This document shows positions 46,401 to 55,049 of a stretch of 64,000 nucleotides of DNA, one piece after another. The position numbers and the translations under genes are program-made. Position 1 is the first letter of the stretch, and each line of letters starts with the position of its first letter. This stretch comes from Deltaproteobacteria bacterium (GTDB lineage: Bacteria > Myxococcota > XYA12-FULL-58-9), in NCBI GenBank assembly GCA_016218825.1, contig JACRCV010000013.1, positions 1 to 64,000 on the forward strand. The letters run 5' to 3'. The notes below the pieces were generated by a model. That model searched no databases and was not told the DNA's origin. It saw nothing but the letters and a program-made list of their open reading frames with translations.

Positions 46401-47711
46401 CCCAACACGACCGGCAACGTGGGGGGCGCGACCGGCGGCGGCCCGCTCGGCAACCCGAACTTCTACATCGCGAGCGCCGAGGAGCGGATCAGCGACTACC
46501 CCGCCAAGCACACCCAGCTCGCGGCGCTCAAGCCGTACCTCGAGGGCACGAGCGCCAAGACCCTGAGCGCGGTGCTCGTCGAGGAGGCGGCCGCCAACTC
46601 CAGCGCCACCCTCAACAAGATCGTCGCGCTGGTGCCCTACATGACCAAGGACGAGCTCGCGAAGCTCGTCGGCGCGGTGATGAAAGACGTCGACCCGGCC
46701 CACGCGGCCGAGTGGTGCGAGGCCATCGTCGAGGCGATGACGCCGCGCCAATACCTCGAGGCCGGGCCATTGATGACCGCCATCGCCGCCGTGGTGTCGC
46801 CGAGCTACCACGCCAAGTTCGACGACGCCTTCAACGCCCGCAAGGCGGAGATCGTCGCGCAGGCGGAGATCGCGACCGGCAAGTCGCTTTCGGGCAAGAC
46901 CCTCGAGCAGGTCAAGACCGCCTGGATCGAGGCCTACGACAAGAAGGAGCTCGCGAGCGCCGCGGACGGCGCCGATCTCCTGGCGCTCGCCCTCAAGGGC
47001 ACCGCCGGCGCCAAGGACAAGCTCCTCGCGGCCATTCCGGGGCTCAGCCCCGAAGAGGTCTTGGCGATGTTCACCGCCGCCTGCAAGGATCCGCTCGTCG
47101 CGAAGAACGCCAACCTGATGATGGACGTCCTCAGGGCGCTGTCACCCCGACAGCTCGTGGAAGCCTTTGACGCCATCCACGCGCTGCCGTGGGGTGAGGC
47201 GACGGCGACCCGGAAGGCCATCGAAACGGCGTACACCGTCGCGGTCGACGCGCTCGAGGCCGAGACCGGCAAGAGCCTCGACGGCAAGACCGCGAGCGCG
47301 ATCCTCGCCGAGGTCGGCAAGGCCAGCACCGGCTCCGGAGACCCGACCGCGGCCGGCGACACCACGACGGCGACCGAGCCGCCGGCGGGCGGCTCGCCGA
47401 CCAGCACCGCACCGGCAACCCCGGCGATCGACACCGACGCCTCGGACGGCAGCGTCGACGCGGTGGCGCTCACCGACGCACCGCCGTTCATCGCCGCGAC
47501 CGGCGAGAAGATCCGCACCAAGGCGCAGCTCGAAGCAGCGATCAAGGAGCTGGAAGAACAGCTGAACAGCGTCGGCGACGACGCCCAGCTCGCCAACGTC
47601 GATTTGCAGAACACCCTGCAGAAGCAGCAACAGACCCTGCAGATGATGTCGAACATCAGCAAGATGCTGCACGACACCGCCCTCGCCATCATCCGCAAGA
47701 TCGGCGGTTAG
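43497..47711 (+). CDS. Calpain-family cysteine protease, large paralogue B
   Basis: A 1404-residue tandem paralogue of the preceding gene, with GAGGAGGAG before the ATG. The triad is intact: Cys280 (LGDCFLLSA), His467 (PGHAYTV) and Asn487 (LRNPWG). It is longer because the helical module is duplicated: a partial copy starts near residue 678 (LITSAEDRLANYPAQH) and a complete copy near 987 (FYIASAEERISDYPAKH). A Gly/Pro linker between them leads to Cys844-x3-Cys848-x2-Cys851 (CYNDCVSC), absent from paralogue A. The final 50 residues match paralogue A at 44 positions. Function and export route are unknown. Confidence 0.88.
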   Translation: MSNISGPGSTRPGRTPATPATARPAAPPAATTRPGAPTVGLQKAPARAPTGVVGQTPTDGITVEKRSTAAKEAAPAATSKAIGAVQIGGQETVPQLGALVAKAGAVTGAAVAERGDVDINLLGGGLFSLSPSSMASIGRGLAHIFKTGDVDAQRRAGLLLRAVADAAKVELHGVKPPRKQGEIPAPAARAATLDSLENLVSPRTAKIWTGIEAAFVELNARTLSSLKGRKPAAGAVNPDYDGTAAYGGGPASWISVAGYELWDFDGINADRVLQNSLGDCFLLSALAAVALKDPQAIEKMVAYNAAKGVYEVSFYAVAPLPGGEQGELQLVQPLEKVIIEVDPSVLVDATGQSVGAGVIDADQDGLPAIGINLIEKAFAIYNDQLRAQYPGQAMFGLGAGGGYNGINTGYPDMALLALTGKATSWDLVPATAVDLWDTMSAANTGEAVILGAKADLDMSATGIVPGHAYTVLGTCVVDGVEYVCLRNPWGEVEPKSAAGTVGANGANDGVFLLPKSEIDKYFSAVYFDADAPGIGASAQLGEYTNVGAALQTYVAIASTHGADVGQLDGKAAGALFGGFSGGAGSNIHYDPNAIVQAVLRESYMQTTYDLAYQAEKVRYYNEVKKAIREQLSAFNKINASLAGISDDEAGNYDLAGNAVAGEDGLDGIGGLGSGAAKNNFLITSAEDRLANYPAQHQKIAAFEPYLQGTASQSLSAYLLGDENASASRISQLVAVIPFMTPDELKKLFDQLGQNLSLAPTDAKYTALVNKLVGAMTKAQFFAVTGGQTAADAIQAQQANKPTQAAGKPGAASGQPTTSGTKPAQGAGKPPDASQKQAVAGWPSCYNDCVSCITQEHVENAVSVVANTGPSVTYNGYTVTGSAVGLTASNGETSLLLTSLGGAIDVTQPPAHPEGGPTGPSIVSEALFARAATEKAWLETELGVSFAGKTWGEVVTAYYEWRATSDTATPNTTGNVGGATGGGPLGNPNFYIASAEERISDYPAKHTQLAALKPYLEGTSAKTLSAVLVEEAAANSSATLNKIVALVPYMTKDELAKLVGAVMKDVDPAHAAEWCEAIVEAMTPRQYLEAGPLMTAIAAVVSPSYHAKFDDAFNARKAEIVAQAEIATGKSLSGKTLEQVKTAWIEAYDKKELASAADGADLLALALKGTAGAKDKLLAAIPGLSPEEVLAMFTAACKDPLVAKNANLMMDVLRALSPRQLVEAFDAIHALPWGEATATRKAIETAYTVAVDALEAETGKSLDGKTASAILAEVGKASTGSGDPTAAGDTTTATEPPAGGSPTSTAPATPAIDTDASDGSVDAVALTDAPPFIAATGEKIRTKAQLEAAIKELEEQLNSVGDDAQLANVDLQNTLQKQQQTLQMMSNISKMLHDTALAIIRKIGG

Positions 47712-47795
47712 GGCTGCAGCCTGCTAGACTCGAGGTTGGTGTTGGCGAACCGGCGCCAAAGGTCTTCGGCACGAAGACAGGCAACGGAGGCGTGG

Positions 47796-49712
47796 ATGAC
47801 CCGATGGACGTGGACGCTGTGCGCGGCGCTGTCGTCGAGCTCGGCCTGTGTCGGCGGCGGCGAGGCGGGGAGTGGCGGCGGCGCGGACGGCTGCGGCACT
47901 GGGCCGGCGTGCGAGGCCGGCAAGACCTGCGTCGACGGCACCTGTCGCCAGCCGTGCACCGCGGACTCGAGCTGCATCAAGGCCGAGAGCTGCACCGCCG
48001 ACCAGTACTGCGCCAAGGTGAACAACGACTGCAGCGCCGACAGCGACTGCCAATCGCTGGTGGTCTGTCGCAGCGCCTACTGTGAGGGCGGCACCTGTCA
48101 TCAAACGCCGATCTGGCCGGAGGGCGCGGCCACCGCCCAGCCGGTGTGTCCCCTCCCCGGCGAGGACCTCGACCACGACCGCGAGCGCGACGCCGACGAG
48201 ACCTGGGGCGGCCTGTGCACCCACGACGGCCTGTGCGTCGCGTGCCTCACCGACAACGACTGCACTCCGCCCCACTGCGAGTGCGCCGACGCCGAGTGCA
48301 CCGCGAAGCGCTGCAGCCAGCTGCAGTGCAACTGCGAGTACAACGCCACCGGCGGCGCGAGCTGCAGCGGTGCGATCGCGCGCGGCTTCGACGACGCCGA
48401 GGACGGCTGCGGCCCGACCTCGAGCTGCAACGGGCTCGGCGCCTGCAACTCGGCGAACGGCGTCTTGTGCCTGTTGAACGACGAGTGCGAGACCCGGCGG
48501 TGCGAATGCTCGGACCCGACGTGCTCGGCGAAGCGCTGCAGCGCGGCGCACTGCGTGTGCGGCTTCAACCTCGACGGCGACGCCACCTGTGACGGCAACA
48601 TCGGTGACGGCTACGACGACGCCAACGACGCCTGCGGCTCGACGCTCACCTGCAGCGGCGGCGGCAGCTGCAACCTGCCGAACGGCACCGTCTGCCAGAT
48701 CGACGCCGCCTACCTGTGCGAGAGCAACCTCTGCGAGTGCCAGGGGGTCGGCTGCGCGACCTCGGCGTGCAGCGACCGGCCGTGCCCGTGCCAATACACC
48801 AACGACGGAGTCGGTACGTGTGATGGCCCGATCACCGACGGCCTCGACGACGCCGCCGACCGCTGCGGTGCGTTGACCTGTGACGGCGCCGGCCACTGCC
48901 ACCTTCCGAACAACGTCACCTGCACCGACGACAGCCAGTGCGAGAGCCAGCACTGCGAGTGCGCCGGCCCCGACTGCTCGACGAAGACGTGCAGCAACGC
49001 CCCTTGCGGCTGCAAGTACAACCTGGACGGCAACGACAGCTGCGACGGCAACGTCGCCGACGGCAAAGACGACGCCCACGACTCCTGCGGCTTGCTCACC
49101 TGCAACGGCCAGGGGGCGTGCAACATGCCGAACGGCGAGACCTGCACCGTCGCCTTGGCCAATCTGTGCGAGAGCAACCGCTGCGAGTGCGGCGACTCAA
49201 CCTGCACCGCGAAGTACTGCAGCGCCGCGACCCCGGCGGCCTGCAAGTGCAAGTTCAACGCGGACGGCGACGCCACCTGCGAGGGGGTGGTCGACAGGAA
49301 AGTGGACGATGCTTACAACGCGTGCGGCAGCGCATCGTGCGATAGCAACGGTGGTTGCTTGCTCGGGATCGGCGTCGATTGCACCGCCGATACGAGCTGC
49401 GACTCCGGGTTTTGCGAGTGCACGAGCGCGGCGTGCGTGACCCGGGTCTGCAGCCCCGAATCCTGCGTCTGCCTCGCCAACAGCGGTCCAGGTCTGACCT
49501 GCGGATCTGCCCCGGTCGCCGCCATTCCGAAGTACAACCCTGACCCGGAAGACTGTGATGGTCCCGGCGCCTGCAACGGCAGCGGCGTGTGCCTGAAGGC
49601 CAACGACCAAAGATGCACGGTGAGCGCAGAGTGCGCCAGCGACTGCTGCCAATACCGCTACGTCGGTGGTTGGGGCAATTGGTGTACCACCAGCACGTCC
49701 AGCTGCCTCTGA
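47796..49712 (+). CDS. Cys-rich repeat lipoprotein
   Basis: Started at the ATG at 47796 (GGAGG upstream) this is 638 residues with a signal peptide ending SSSSAC, probably a lipoprotein. After two short Cys-rich motifs, six units of about 71-79 residues follow, each beginning C-x-G-x-G-x-C. The first starts near 48214 and a seventh, partial unit near 49571. Each unit has 12 or so Cys, a C-E-C-x4-C core, and a DG-x3-DDA-x-D-x-C-G acidic turn that might bind Ca2+. Paired Cys suggest extensive disulfides outside the cytosol. The family is unknown to me; similar proteins are frequent in myxobacteria. Confidence 0.75.
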   Translation: MTRWTWTLCAALSSSSACVGGGEAGSGGGADGCGTGPACEAGKTCVDGTCRQPCTADSSCIKAESCTADQYCAKVNNDCSADSDCQSLVVCRSAYCEGGTCHQTPIWPEGAATAQPVCPLPGEDLDHDRERDADETWGGLCTHDGLCVACLTDNDCTPPHCECADAECTAKRCSQLQCNCEYNATGGASCSGAIARGFDDAEDGCGPTSSCNGLGACNSANGVLCLLNDECETRRCECSDPTCSAKRCSAAHCVCGFNLDGDATCDGNIGDGYDDANDACGSTLTCSGGGSCNLPNGTVCQIDAAYLCESNLCECQGVGCATSACSDRPCPCQYTNDGVGTCDGPITDGLDDAADRCGALTCDGAGHCHLPNNVTCTDDSQCESQHCECAGPDCSTKTCSNAPCGCKYNLDGNDSCDGNVADGKDDAHDSCGLLTCNGQGACNMPNGETCTVALANLCESNRCECGDSTCTAKYCSAATPAACKCKFNADGDATCEGVVDRKVDDAYNACGSASCDSNGGCLLGIGVDCTADTSCDSGFCECTSAACVTRVCSPESCVCLANSGPGLTCGSAPVAAIPKYNPDPEDCDGPGACNGSGVCLKANDQRCTVSAECASDCCQYRYVGGWGNWCTTSTSSCL

Positions 49713-49793
49713 TACCGGCCGATTATCGTCCGCGTCGCTGGCCGCGTGCCACGCCTCTTGACGTCCCGCCGCTGAGCGTCGAGAGTCGCCGCC

Positions 49794-51104
49794 ATGGCTG
49801 ACGACCTCGACAAGCTCAAGACCCAGGCAAACCGCTCGCTGCAGGCCGGAAACCCCGCCGAGGCCATCTGCTACCTCGCCGAGTGGGTGAGCCGCGACCC
49901 GAACGACCGCCACGGTCGGATCACGATGGCGGCGGCGCTCAACAACGCCGGCCACCCCGAGGGCGCGCTCGCGATCTTGCGAGCCCTCTGCGAGCGGCTG
50001 GCGCACCAGGGTTTCCTGCTGCCGGCGATCGCGGTGGCGCGACACGGGCTGCAGATCTCCCCGGAGGACGGCCGCCTGCTGCAAGTGTTGCAGGGGATGC
50101 ACGTCCGCGGCTTGCAGGCCAAAGCGGGACACCTCGCGGTGCCGCCACCCGTGGTTTCCAGGGCCGCGCCGACCACCGCCGTCACCGCCTCGACCTTCCT
50201 GACGCTGCCGCTCGAGGAGCGCCTGAACCGCGCGACCCAGATCGCCGCCACGCTGCCACCCGCCGGACCCGCCGCCCAGCCGCAGCCGATGCCGCTGTTC
50301 TGCGAGCTCGACACCTTGTCGTTCCTCGAGACCGTCAAGCACCTGCGTTACGGTCACGTCGGCCCGGGCACGAAGCTGCTCGAGGAGGGCAAGCCCGGCG
50401 ACACCCTGCTGGTGATCGTCAGCGGCCAGCTGACGGTGTCGAAGGGCGGCCACCCGCTGGCGCAGCTCGGCGCCGGCGCGGTGTTGGGGGAGATGGCGAT
50501 CATCACCGGTGCGCCCCGCTCGGCGACCGCGGTGGCGAGCGAGCCGGTCGAGTACTTCGAGCTGTCGCGCGCCGACCTGGGGGCGCTCGCCAAAGCCCAA
50601 CCGAAGGTCGCGCAGGCCCTCGTGGAGTACTGCCGCCGCCGCCTGCTCGCCAACCTGATGCGCTCGTCGCCGCTGTTCGCGCGCTTCGACGAAGCGACCC
50701 GGCTGAAGCTCCTCGGCCGTTTCCAGACGATCAGCTTCGCCGCCGACGAGACCATCATCGTCCAGGGCGAGCCGGCGACCGGGCTGTACGTGATCGCCTC
50801 GGGCGAGGTGGACGTCCGGATCATGGACGCCAACGGCGAGTCGGTGACGGTCGCCAAGCTCGGCCCGGGCGAGGTGTTCGGCGAGATCTCGCTCTTGCGC
50901 CGGCAACCGACCACCGCGTTCGTCATCGCCAAGAACACCGTCGGCGCCCTGGTGCTGCCGACGACCGACTTCCAGCAAGTGGTGCAGGAGCACCCCGAGG
51001 TGCTCAGCTACCTGCAGACCATCACCGCCGACCGCCTGAAGGCGTCCAAAGACGCGGTCCTGGCGAGCGACCTCGTCGACGCCGACGACCTGATCGTGCT
51101 CTGA
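49794..51104 (+). CDS. Protein with two cyclic-nucleotide-binding domains
   Basis: The 436-residue protein begins with a short helical, TPR-like region (residues 1-110: LKTQANRSLQAGNPAEAICYLAEW). Two cyclic-nucleotide-binding domains follow. The first (about 185-300) has the phosphate cassette GEMAIITGAPRSATAV with the cNMP-contacting Arg. The second (about 305-425) has GEISLLRRQPTTAFV, where that Arg is Thr, so it may not bind cNMP. No output domain is visible. No cyclase is encoded in the window. A dispersed hairpin element follows the stop. Confidence 0.87.
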   Translation: MADDLDKLKTQANRSLQAGNPAEAICYLAEWVSRDPNDRHGRITMAAALNNAGHPEGALAILRALCERLAHQGFLLPAIAVARHGLQISPEDGRLLQVLQGMHVRGLQAKAGHLAVPPPVVSRAAPTTAVTASTFLTLPLEERLNRATQIAATLPPAGPAAQPQPMPLFCELDTLSFLETVKHLRYGHVGPGTKLLEEGKPGDTLLVIVSGQLTVSKGGHPLAQLGAGAVLGEMAIITGAPRSATAVASEPVEYFELSRADLGALAKAQPKVAQALVEYCRRRLLANLMRSSPLFARFDEATRLKLLGRFQTISFAADETIIVQGEPATGLYVIASGEVDVRIMDANGESVTVAKLGPGEVFGEISLLRRQPTTAFVIAKNTVGALVLPTTDFQQVVQEHPEVLSYLQTITADRLKASKDAVLASDLVDADDLIVL

Positions 51105-51126
51105 GGCGGTTCGCCGCATCCAGACC

Positions 51127-51211
51127 CTGCACTTGCTTTGATTCCCGCGCCGCGGCTGCCGCGGCGCTCCCCACCCCCACCCCTCGGTCCCCGCCCCCGA
51201 GTGGGGCGGGG
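51127..51211 (+). repeat. Dispersed double-hairpin element, copy 3
   Basis: This copy lies after the cyclic-nucleotide-binding gene. It starts with 24 bases identical to copy 2 (51127-51150). The inner stem pairs GCGCCGCGG (51147-51155) with CCGCGGCGC (51159-51167). The distal 9-bp stem pairs CCCCGCCCC (51189-51197) with GGGGCGGGG (51203-51211). The stem positions match copy 2 but several base pairs differ in a compensatory way. Confidence 0.7.
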
Positions 51212-51240
51212 ATGACGATTGCCTCATCACGAAAGCGGCC

Positions 51241-52251
51241 TCAGGGCACGAGCACGGCCGCGCCCTCGAGCTCGCCGGCCCGGAGGGCGGCGAGGGCTTC
51301 GTTCGCCTGCGCGAGCGGGAAGACTTCGACCTCGGTGTGGACCCGGGCCGCGGTCGCCGCCTGCAGCAGCTCCTCGCCGTCCTTTCGCGTCAGGTTCGCG
51401 ACCGAGCGCAAGACGCGCTCGCCCCACAGGTCGGCATAGGCGAAGGTCGGAATGGCGCTCATGTGGATGCCGCCGCAGACGACCGTGCCCCCCTTGCGGA
51501 CCGCGCGCAGCGCCAGCGGCACCAGGCTACCGACCGGCGCGAAGATGATGGCGGCGTCGAGCACCTCGGGGGACGGCTTTGTCGAGTCGCCGGCCCAGAC
51601 CGCGCCCAGACGCCGCGCGAAGGCCTGGCTCGCCTGGTCACCCGGGCGGGTGAACGCGAAGACCGCTTGGCCTGCGTGCGCCGCGATCTGGGTGAGGATG
51701 TGGGCGGCGGCGCCGAAGCCGTAGATCCCGAGTCGCCGCACCCCCTCGCCCACCATCTTGTAGCTGCGAAAGCCGATGAGCCCGGCGCACATCAGAGGCG
51801 CGAGCGCCGGCGCTGCGACCCCGTCCGGCAACGGCAGACAGTACGCCGCGTCGGCGACGACACGCTCGGCATAGCCGCCGTTCCTCGAGAAACCGGTGAA
51901 CAGCGGCGCGTCGCAGAGGTTCTCCCGGCCGCCGCGGCAGTAGGCGCAACACCCACAGGTATGCCCCAGCCAGCCGACCCCTACCCTCTCGCCGCGCTTC
52001 AACGACAAGACCGCCGCACCGAGGCCCACCACCCTCCCCACGACCTCGTGGCCCATGATGAGCGGCAGCGCCGGATTGGCGAGCTCGCCGTCGACGATGT
52101 GGAGATCGGTCCGACAGACGCCACAGGCCTCGACCTCGATCAACGCCTCGCCGCCGCCGGGTGTCGGCGTCGTAACGTCACGACGCACGAGCGCCGTGCC
52201 CGGTCGCTCGAGCACCATCGCCCGCATCGCGTCAGCGTCGGTCGGCGCCAT
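51241..52251 (-). CDS. Zinc-dependent alcohol dehydrogenase
   Basis: The ATG at 52251 is six bases after AGGAGG and gives 336 residues; a GTG two codons earlier overlaps the upstream stop but sits against the Shine-Dalgarno. It is a medium-chain dehydrogenase: ACGVCRTDLHIVDGE and GHEVVG supply the catalytic zinc (Cys46, His68, Glu69). Structural zinc ligands are Cys99/102/105/113. YGFGAAAHILTQIA replaces the usual G-x-G-G-x-G dinucleotide loop. It resembles AdhA/AdhP-type NAD(P)-dependent alcohol dehydrogenases. The stop of the rRNA methyltransferase gene is two bases upstream. Confidence 0.9.
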   Translation of the reverse strand: MAPTDADAMRAMVLERPGTALVRRDVTTPTPGGGEALIEVEACGVCRTDLHIVDGELANPALPLIMGHEVVGRVVGLGAAVLSLKRGERVGVGWLGHTCGCCAYCRGGRENLCDAPLFTGFSRNGGYAERVVADAAYCLPLPDGVAAPALAPLMCAGLIGFRSYKMVGEGVRRLGIYGFGAAAHILTQIAAHAGQAVFAFTRPGDQASQAFARRLGAVWAGDSTKPSPEVLDAAIIFAPVGSLVPLALRAVRKGGTVVCGGIHMSAIPTFAYADLWGERVLRSVANLTRKDGEELLQAATAARVHTEVEVFPLAQANEALAALRAGELEGAAVLVP

Positions 52252-52253
52252 CG

Positions 52254-53213
52254 TCACCCTCCTAGGATAGGGCCGGCGCCGGCGGCCGCCGCCGGCAGCT
52301 CCGGATCCCGATAACTCCAGGTGAGCTCGTGCTTGTTGTGGGAGAGGTGGCGCAGGGTGCTGTTCGGCAGGCTCGCGAAGCGTCGCACGATCGAGAGATC
52401 GGTCTTGCCCTGAAACTTGACGCTGCAGATCATGCGGCGCGCCAGCCTCGAGGCCAACCAGCGCTCGACGAGCGCCAGGGTCTTGTCGGGGTAGGCGATG
52501 ACGTCACAACACCACCAGTCGACCGGCCCGACGGACTCCGGCGCCAACGTGAAGGCGCTGTGCTTCGTGAAGCTCACCCCGGCCATCTCGGCGACCCGGG
52601 GCGCGAGCGGCGCCCGATCGACGGCGACCACGCTCGCCCCGAGGCTCGCGAGCACGAAGGTCCAGCCGCCCGGGCTCGCGCCCAAGTCGAGGCACCGCTC
52701 CCCGGGTCGCGGCCTCTCGCCGAAGAGCGTCAGCGCTTCCCACAGCTTCAAGTAGGCGCGGTTCGGCGGCGCGGTCTTGTCTTCGACGAAGCGGACCTCG
52801 CCGTCCTTGAAGGGGCTCGAGGTCCCGGCCGAGAACAGCAGGGTGTCCGGGTCGAGCAGCGTGAACGCCCCGAGCGGCGCCGTGGGCGCCGGGGCACCAA
52901 ACGCCAGCGGCCGTGCCGACACCTTCGGCAGCGCCGCGGCGATCAACGCCGCGCGTCGATGATGGCTGGTCGAATACAGCGCCCAATTGCGCTGGATCGC
53001 CTTGAGCCGCCGCGCCGCGTCGCTGATCGAGGCGATGTTGCAGCGCTGGGGTGCGAGCCAGGTGTTCTGCGCCCACGCCGCGGGTCGGATCGGCGCCGGC
53101 GCCTCGACCAGGCGCCCGCTGATGAGGCGCGCGTCGCCGAGCTCCTCGCACAGCTCGGCGACGAAGCCCTCGGCGGCGAGGTAGACCACGCTCTTTGGCG
53201 TCTCTTGGGTCAT
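52254..53213 (-). CDS. RlmM-like 23S rRNA 2'-O-methyltransferase
   Basis: A 319-residue SAM-dependent methyltransferase from the ATG at 53213. It has a THUMP-like N-terminal region and an FtsJ/RrmJ-type fold with CLDLGASPGGWTFVLASLGA (SAM loop) and WWCCDVIAYPDKT. The overall design matches RlmM, which 2'-O-methylates C2498 of 23S rRNA in E. coli. The target in this organism is inferred from family. It is the first gene of a two-gene minus-strand unit with the alcohol dehydrogenase. Confidence 0.8.
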   Translation of the reverse strand: MTQETPKSVVYLAAEGFVAELCEELGDARLISGRLVEAPAPIRPAAWAQNTWLAPQRCNIASISDAARRLKAIQRNWALYSTSHHRRAALIAAALPKVSARPLAFGAPAPTAPLGAFTLLDPDTLLFSAGTSSPFKDGEVRFVEDKTAPPNRAYLKLWEALTLFGERPRPGERCLDLGASPGGWTFVLASLGASVVAVDRAPLAPRVAEMAGVSFTKHSAFTLAPESVGPVDWWCCDVIAYPDKTLALVERWLASRLARRMICSVKFQGKTDLSIVRRFASLPNSTLRHLSHNKHELTWSYRDPELPAAAAGAGPILGG

Positions 53214-53288
53214 GGCGGCGGCGGTCGCGAGCATAGCACCCACGTGACAGAGATTGCAGGTCGCGCTAGACATCGCGGCTGGACCACC

Positions 53289-54305
53289 GTGACCACCGCG
53301 ACGAACATCGGCATCTTGGGCGCCGGCAGCTGGGGCACCGCGCTCGCGCACTTGGCCGGAACCGCCGGCCACCAGGTGACGTTGTGGGCCTACGAGCCCG
53401 AGGTCGTCGCCAGCATCAACGCCACGCGCCGCAACCCGCTCTACCTCCCGGACAGCGTGCTCCCGACCTCGGTCCGGGCGACCGCTGATCTCGAAGAGCT
53501 CGCCCGCGACCAGGCGCTGCTGCTCTGCGTCGTGCCGGCGCAGCTGTTGCGCGGCTACCTCGGCGCCCTCGCCCCCCGGCTCGACACCACGACGCCGCTC
53601 GTCATCTGCTCCAAGGGCATCGAGCGCAAGACGCTGGCGACGCTCGACCAGGTGTTCGACGCGGCGCTCGGCGACGCGCACCGCCGGCAGATCGCGGTGC
53701 TGTCGGGCCCGTCGTTCGCGGCCGAGGTCGCGGCCGGCATGCCGACCAACGTCACCCTCGCCGCCCGGGATCCGAGCGTCGCCAGACGAGTGCAGACCAC
53801 CCTCGCCACCCGCGCCTTTCGGGTCTACACCACCGACGACGTCGTCGGGGTCGAGATCGGCGGGGCGTTGAAGAACGTGATCGCGATCGCCATCGGCGCC
53901 GCCGACGGCCTCGGGTTCGGCCACAACACCCGCGCCGGCATCATCACCCGCGGCCTCGCCGAGATCACCCGCCTGGCGCTGAGCATGGGCGCCAAGCCCG
54001 AGACCATGCTGGGCCTGGCGGGCGTCGGCGACTTGATCCTCACCTGCACCTCGGACTTGAGCCGCAACCGTCAGGTGGGCAAGCTCCTGGCGGAAGGGCG
54101 CAGCGCCCCCGAGATCCAGCGACAGATGCGGATGGTGGCCGAAGGCGTGCCCACCGCCGAGTCGGCGCATCAGCTCGCGATCGCGCGCGGGGTCGAGCTG
54201 CCGATCACCGAGCAGGTCTTTCGCGTTCTCTACGAAGGTCAGAGCGTGCCGGCGGCGATGGCGGCGCTCCAGGATCGGGCCCTCAAGGACGAATGGCAGG
54301 CGTGA
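53289..54305 (+). CDS. gpsA: Glycerol-3-phosphate dehydrogenase [NAD(P)+]
   Basis: GpsA reduces dihydroxyacetone phosphate to sn-glycerol-3-phosphate for phospholipid synthesis. The 338-residue protein has the dinucleotide loop GILGAGSWGTALA, SGPSFAAEV, GGALKNVIAIAIGAADGLGFG and GLAGVGDLILTCTS. The GTG at 53289 gives VTTATNIGILG; an in-frame GTG at 53244 would add 15 residues. It is divergent from the RlmM-like gene. The mtgA start overlaps its end by 13 bases. Confidence 0.95.
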   Translation: MTTATNIGILGAGSWGTALAHLAGTAGHQVTLWAYEPEVVASINATRRNPLYLPDSVLPTSVRATADLEELARDQALLLCVVPAQLLRGYLGALAPRLDTTTPLVICSKGIERKTLATLDQVFDAALGDAHRRQIAVLSGPSFAAEVAAGMPTNVTLAARDPSVARRVQTTLATRAFRVYTTDDVVGVEIGGALKNVIAIAIGAADGLGFGHNTRAGIITRGLAEITRLALSMGAKPETMLGLAGVGDLILTCTSDLSRNRQVGKLLAEGRSAPEIQRQMRMVAEGVPTAESAHQLAIARGVELPITEQVFRVLYEGQSVPAAMAALQDRALKDEWQA

Positions 54306-55039
54306 GGTCCAGCCACAGTCAGGGCCGGCGTCGATCGTGGCGGCTCGTGCTCTTCGGGCTGTTCGCCGCCGTCGTCGGCGCCGACCTGGCCTATCTCGCG
54401 CTCATCTGGCCGGACTGGAGCGTGCTCGCCGACGGCCCGCCCCCGAAGTCGGCGTTCATCAGGGGCTACGAGGCGCGCGCCGAGGTGGATCGCAGCCTGC
54501 CGAAGCTCGCGTGGCTCCCGGTGCCCGACGCCAAGCTCCCGATCTGGCTGCAGCACGCGGTCGTCGTGGCCGAGGACGCGTCGTTCTTCAAGCACGGCGG
54601 CGTCGACGTCGAGGCGGTCTCCGACGCGGTGCAGTACAACCTCGAGCACGGCCGCTTGCAGGTCGGCGCGAGCACGATCTCGCAGCAGACGGTGAAGAAC
54701 CTGTTCTTGAGCTCGGAGCGCAGCTTGGGGCGCAAGTGGCACGAGCTGATCCTGACCTGGAGGATGGAGAGCAACCTGCCGAAGACCAGGATCCTCGGCC
54801 TGTACCTCAACGTCGCCGAGCTCGGTGTCGGGATCTTCGGCGCCGAGGCGGCGGCGCGGTTCTACTTCGGGAACAGCGTCGGCGCGCTCAGCTTCGACCA
54901 GTGCGTGGCGCTGGCGGCGACCTTGCCGAGCCCGATCAAACACAATCCGGCGACCCGCACCGAGTTCTTCCTCAAGCGCAAACAGAAGATCTACGGCTTC
55001 CTGGCGGCGCGCGGCTGGGGCCCGACCACCGGCGACTGA
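54293..55039 (+). CDS. mtgA: Monofunctional peptidoglycan glycosyltransferase
   Basis: This 248-residue protein has one N-terminal membrane anchor (about residues 18-38) followed by a GT51 domain. EDASFFKHGGVDVEAV carries the catalytic Glu, and GASTISQQTVKNLFLSSERSLGRK and MESNLPKTRILGLYLNVAELGVGIFG are canonical. It polymerises glycan strands from lipid II without transpeptidase activity. It is coupled to gpsA by a 13-base overlap. Confidence 0.95.
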   Translation: MAGVRSSHSQGRRRSWRLVLFGLFAAVVGADLAYLALIWPDWSVLADGPPPKSAFIRGYEARAEVDRSLPKLAWLPVPDAKLPIWLQHAVVVAEDASFFKHGGVDVEAVSDAVQYNLEHGRLQVGASTISQQTVKNLFLSSERSLGRKWHELILTWRMESNLPKTRILGLYLNVAELGVGIFGAEAAARFYFGNSVGALSFDQCVALAATLPSPIKHNPATRTEFFLKRKQKIYGFLAARGWGPTTGD

Positions 55040-55049
55040 CCGGCGCGGC

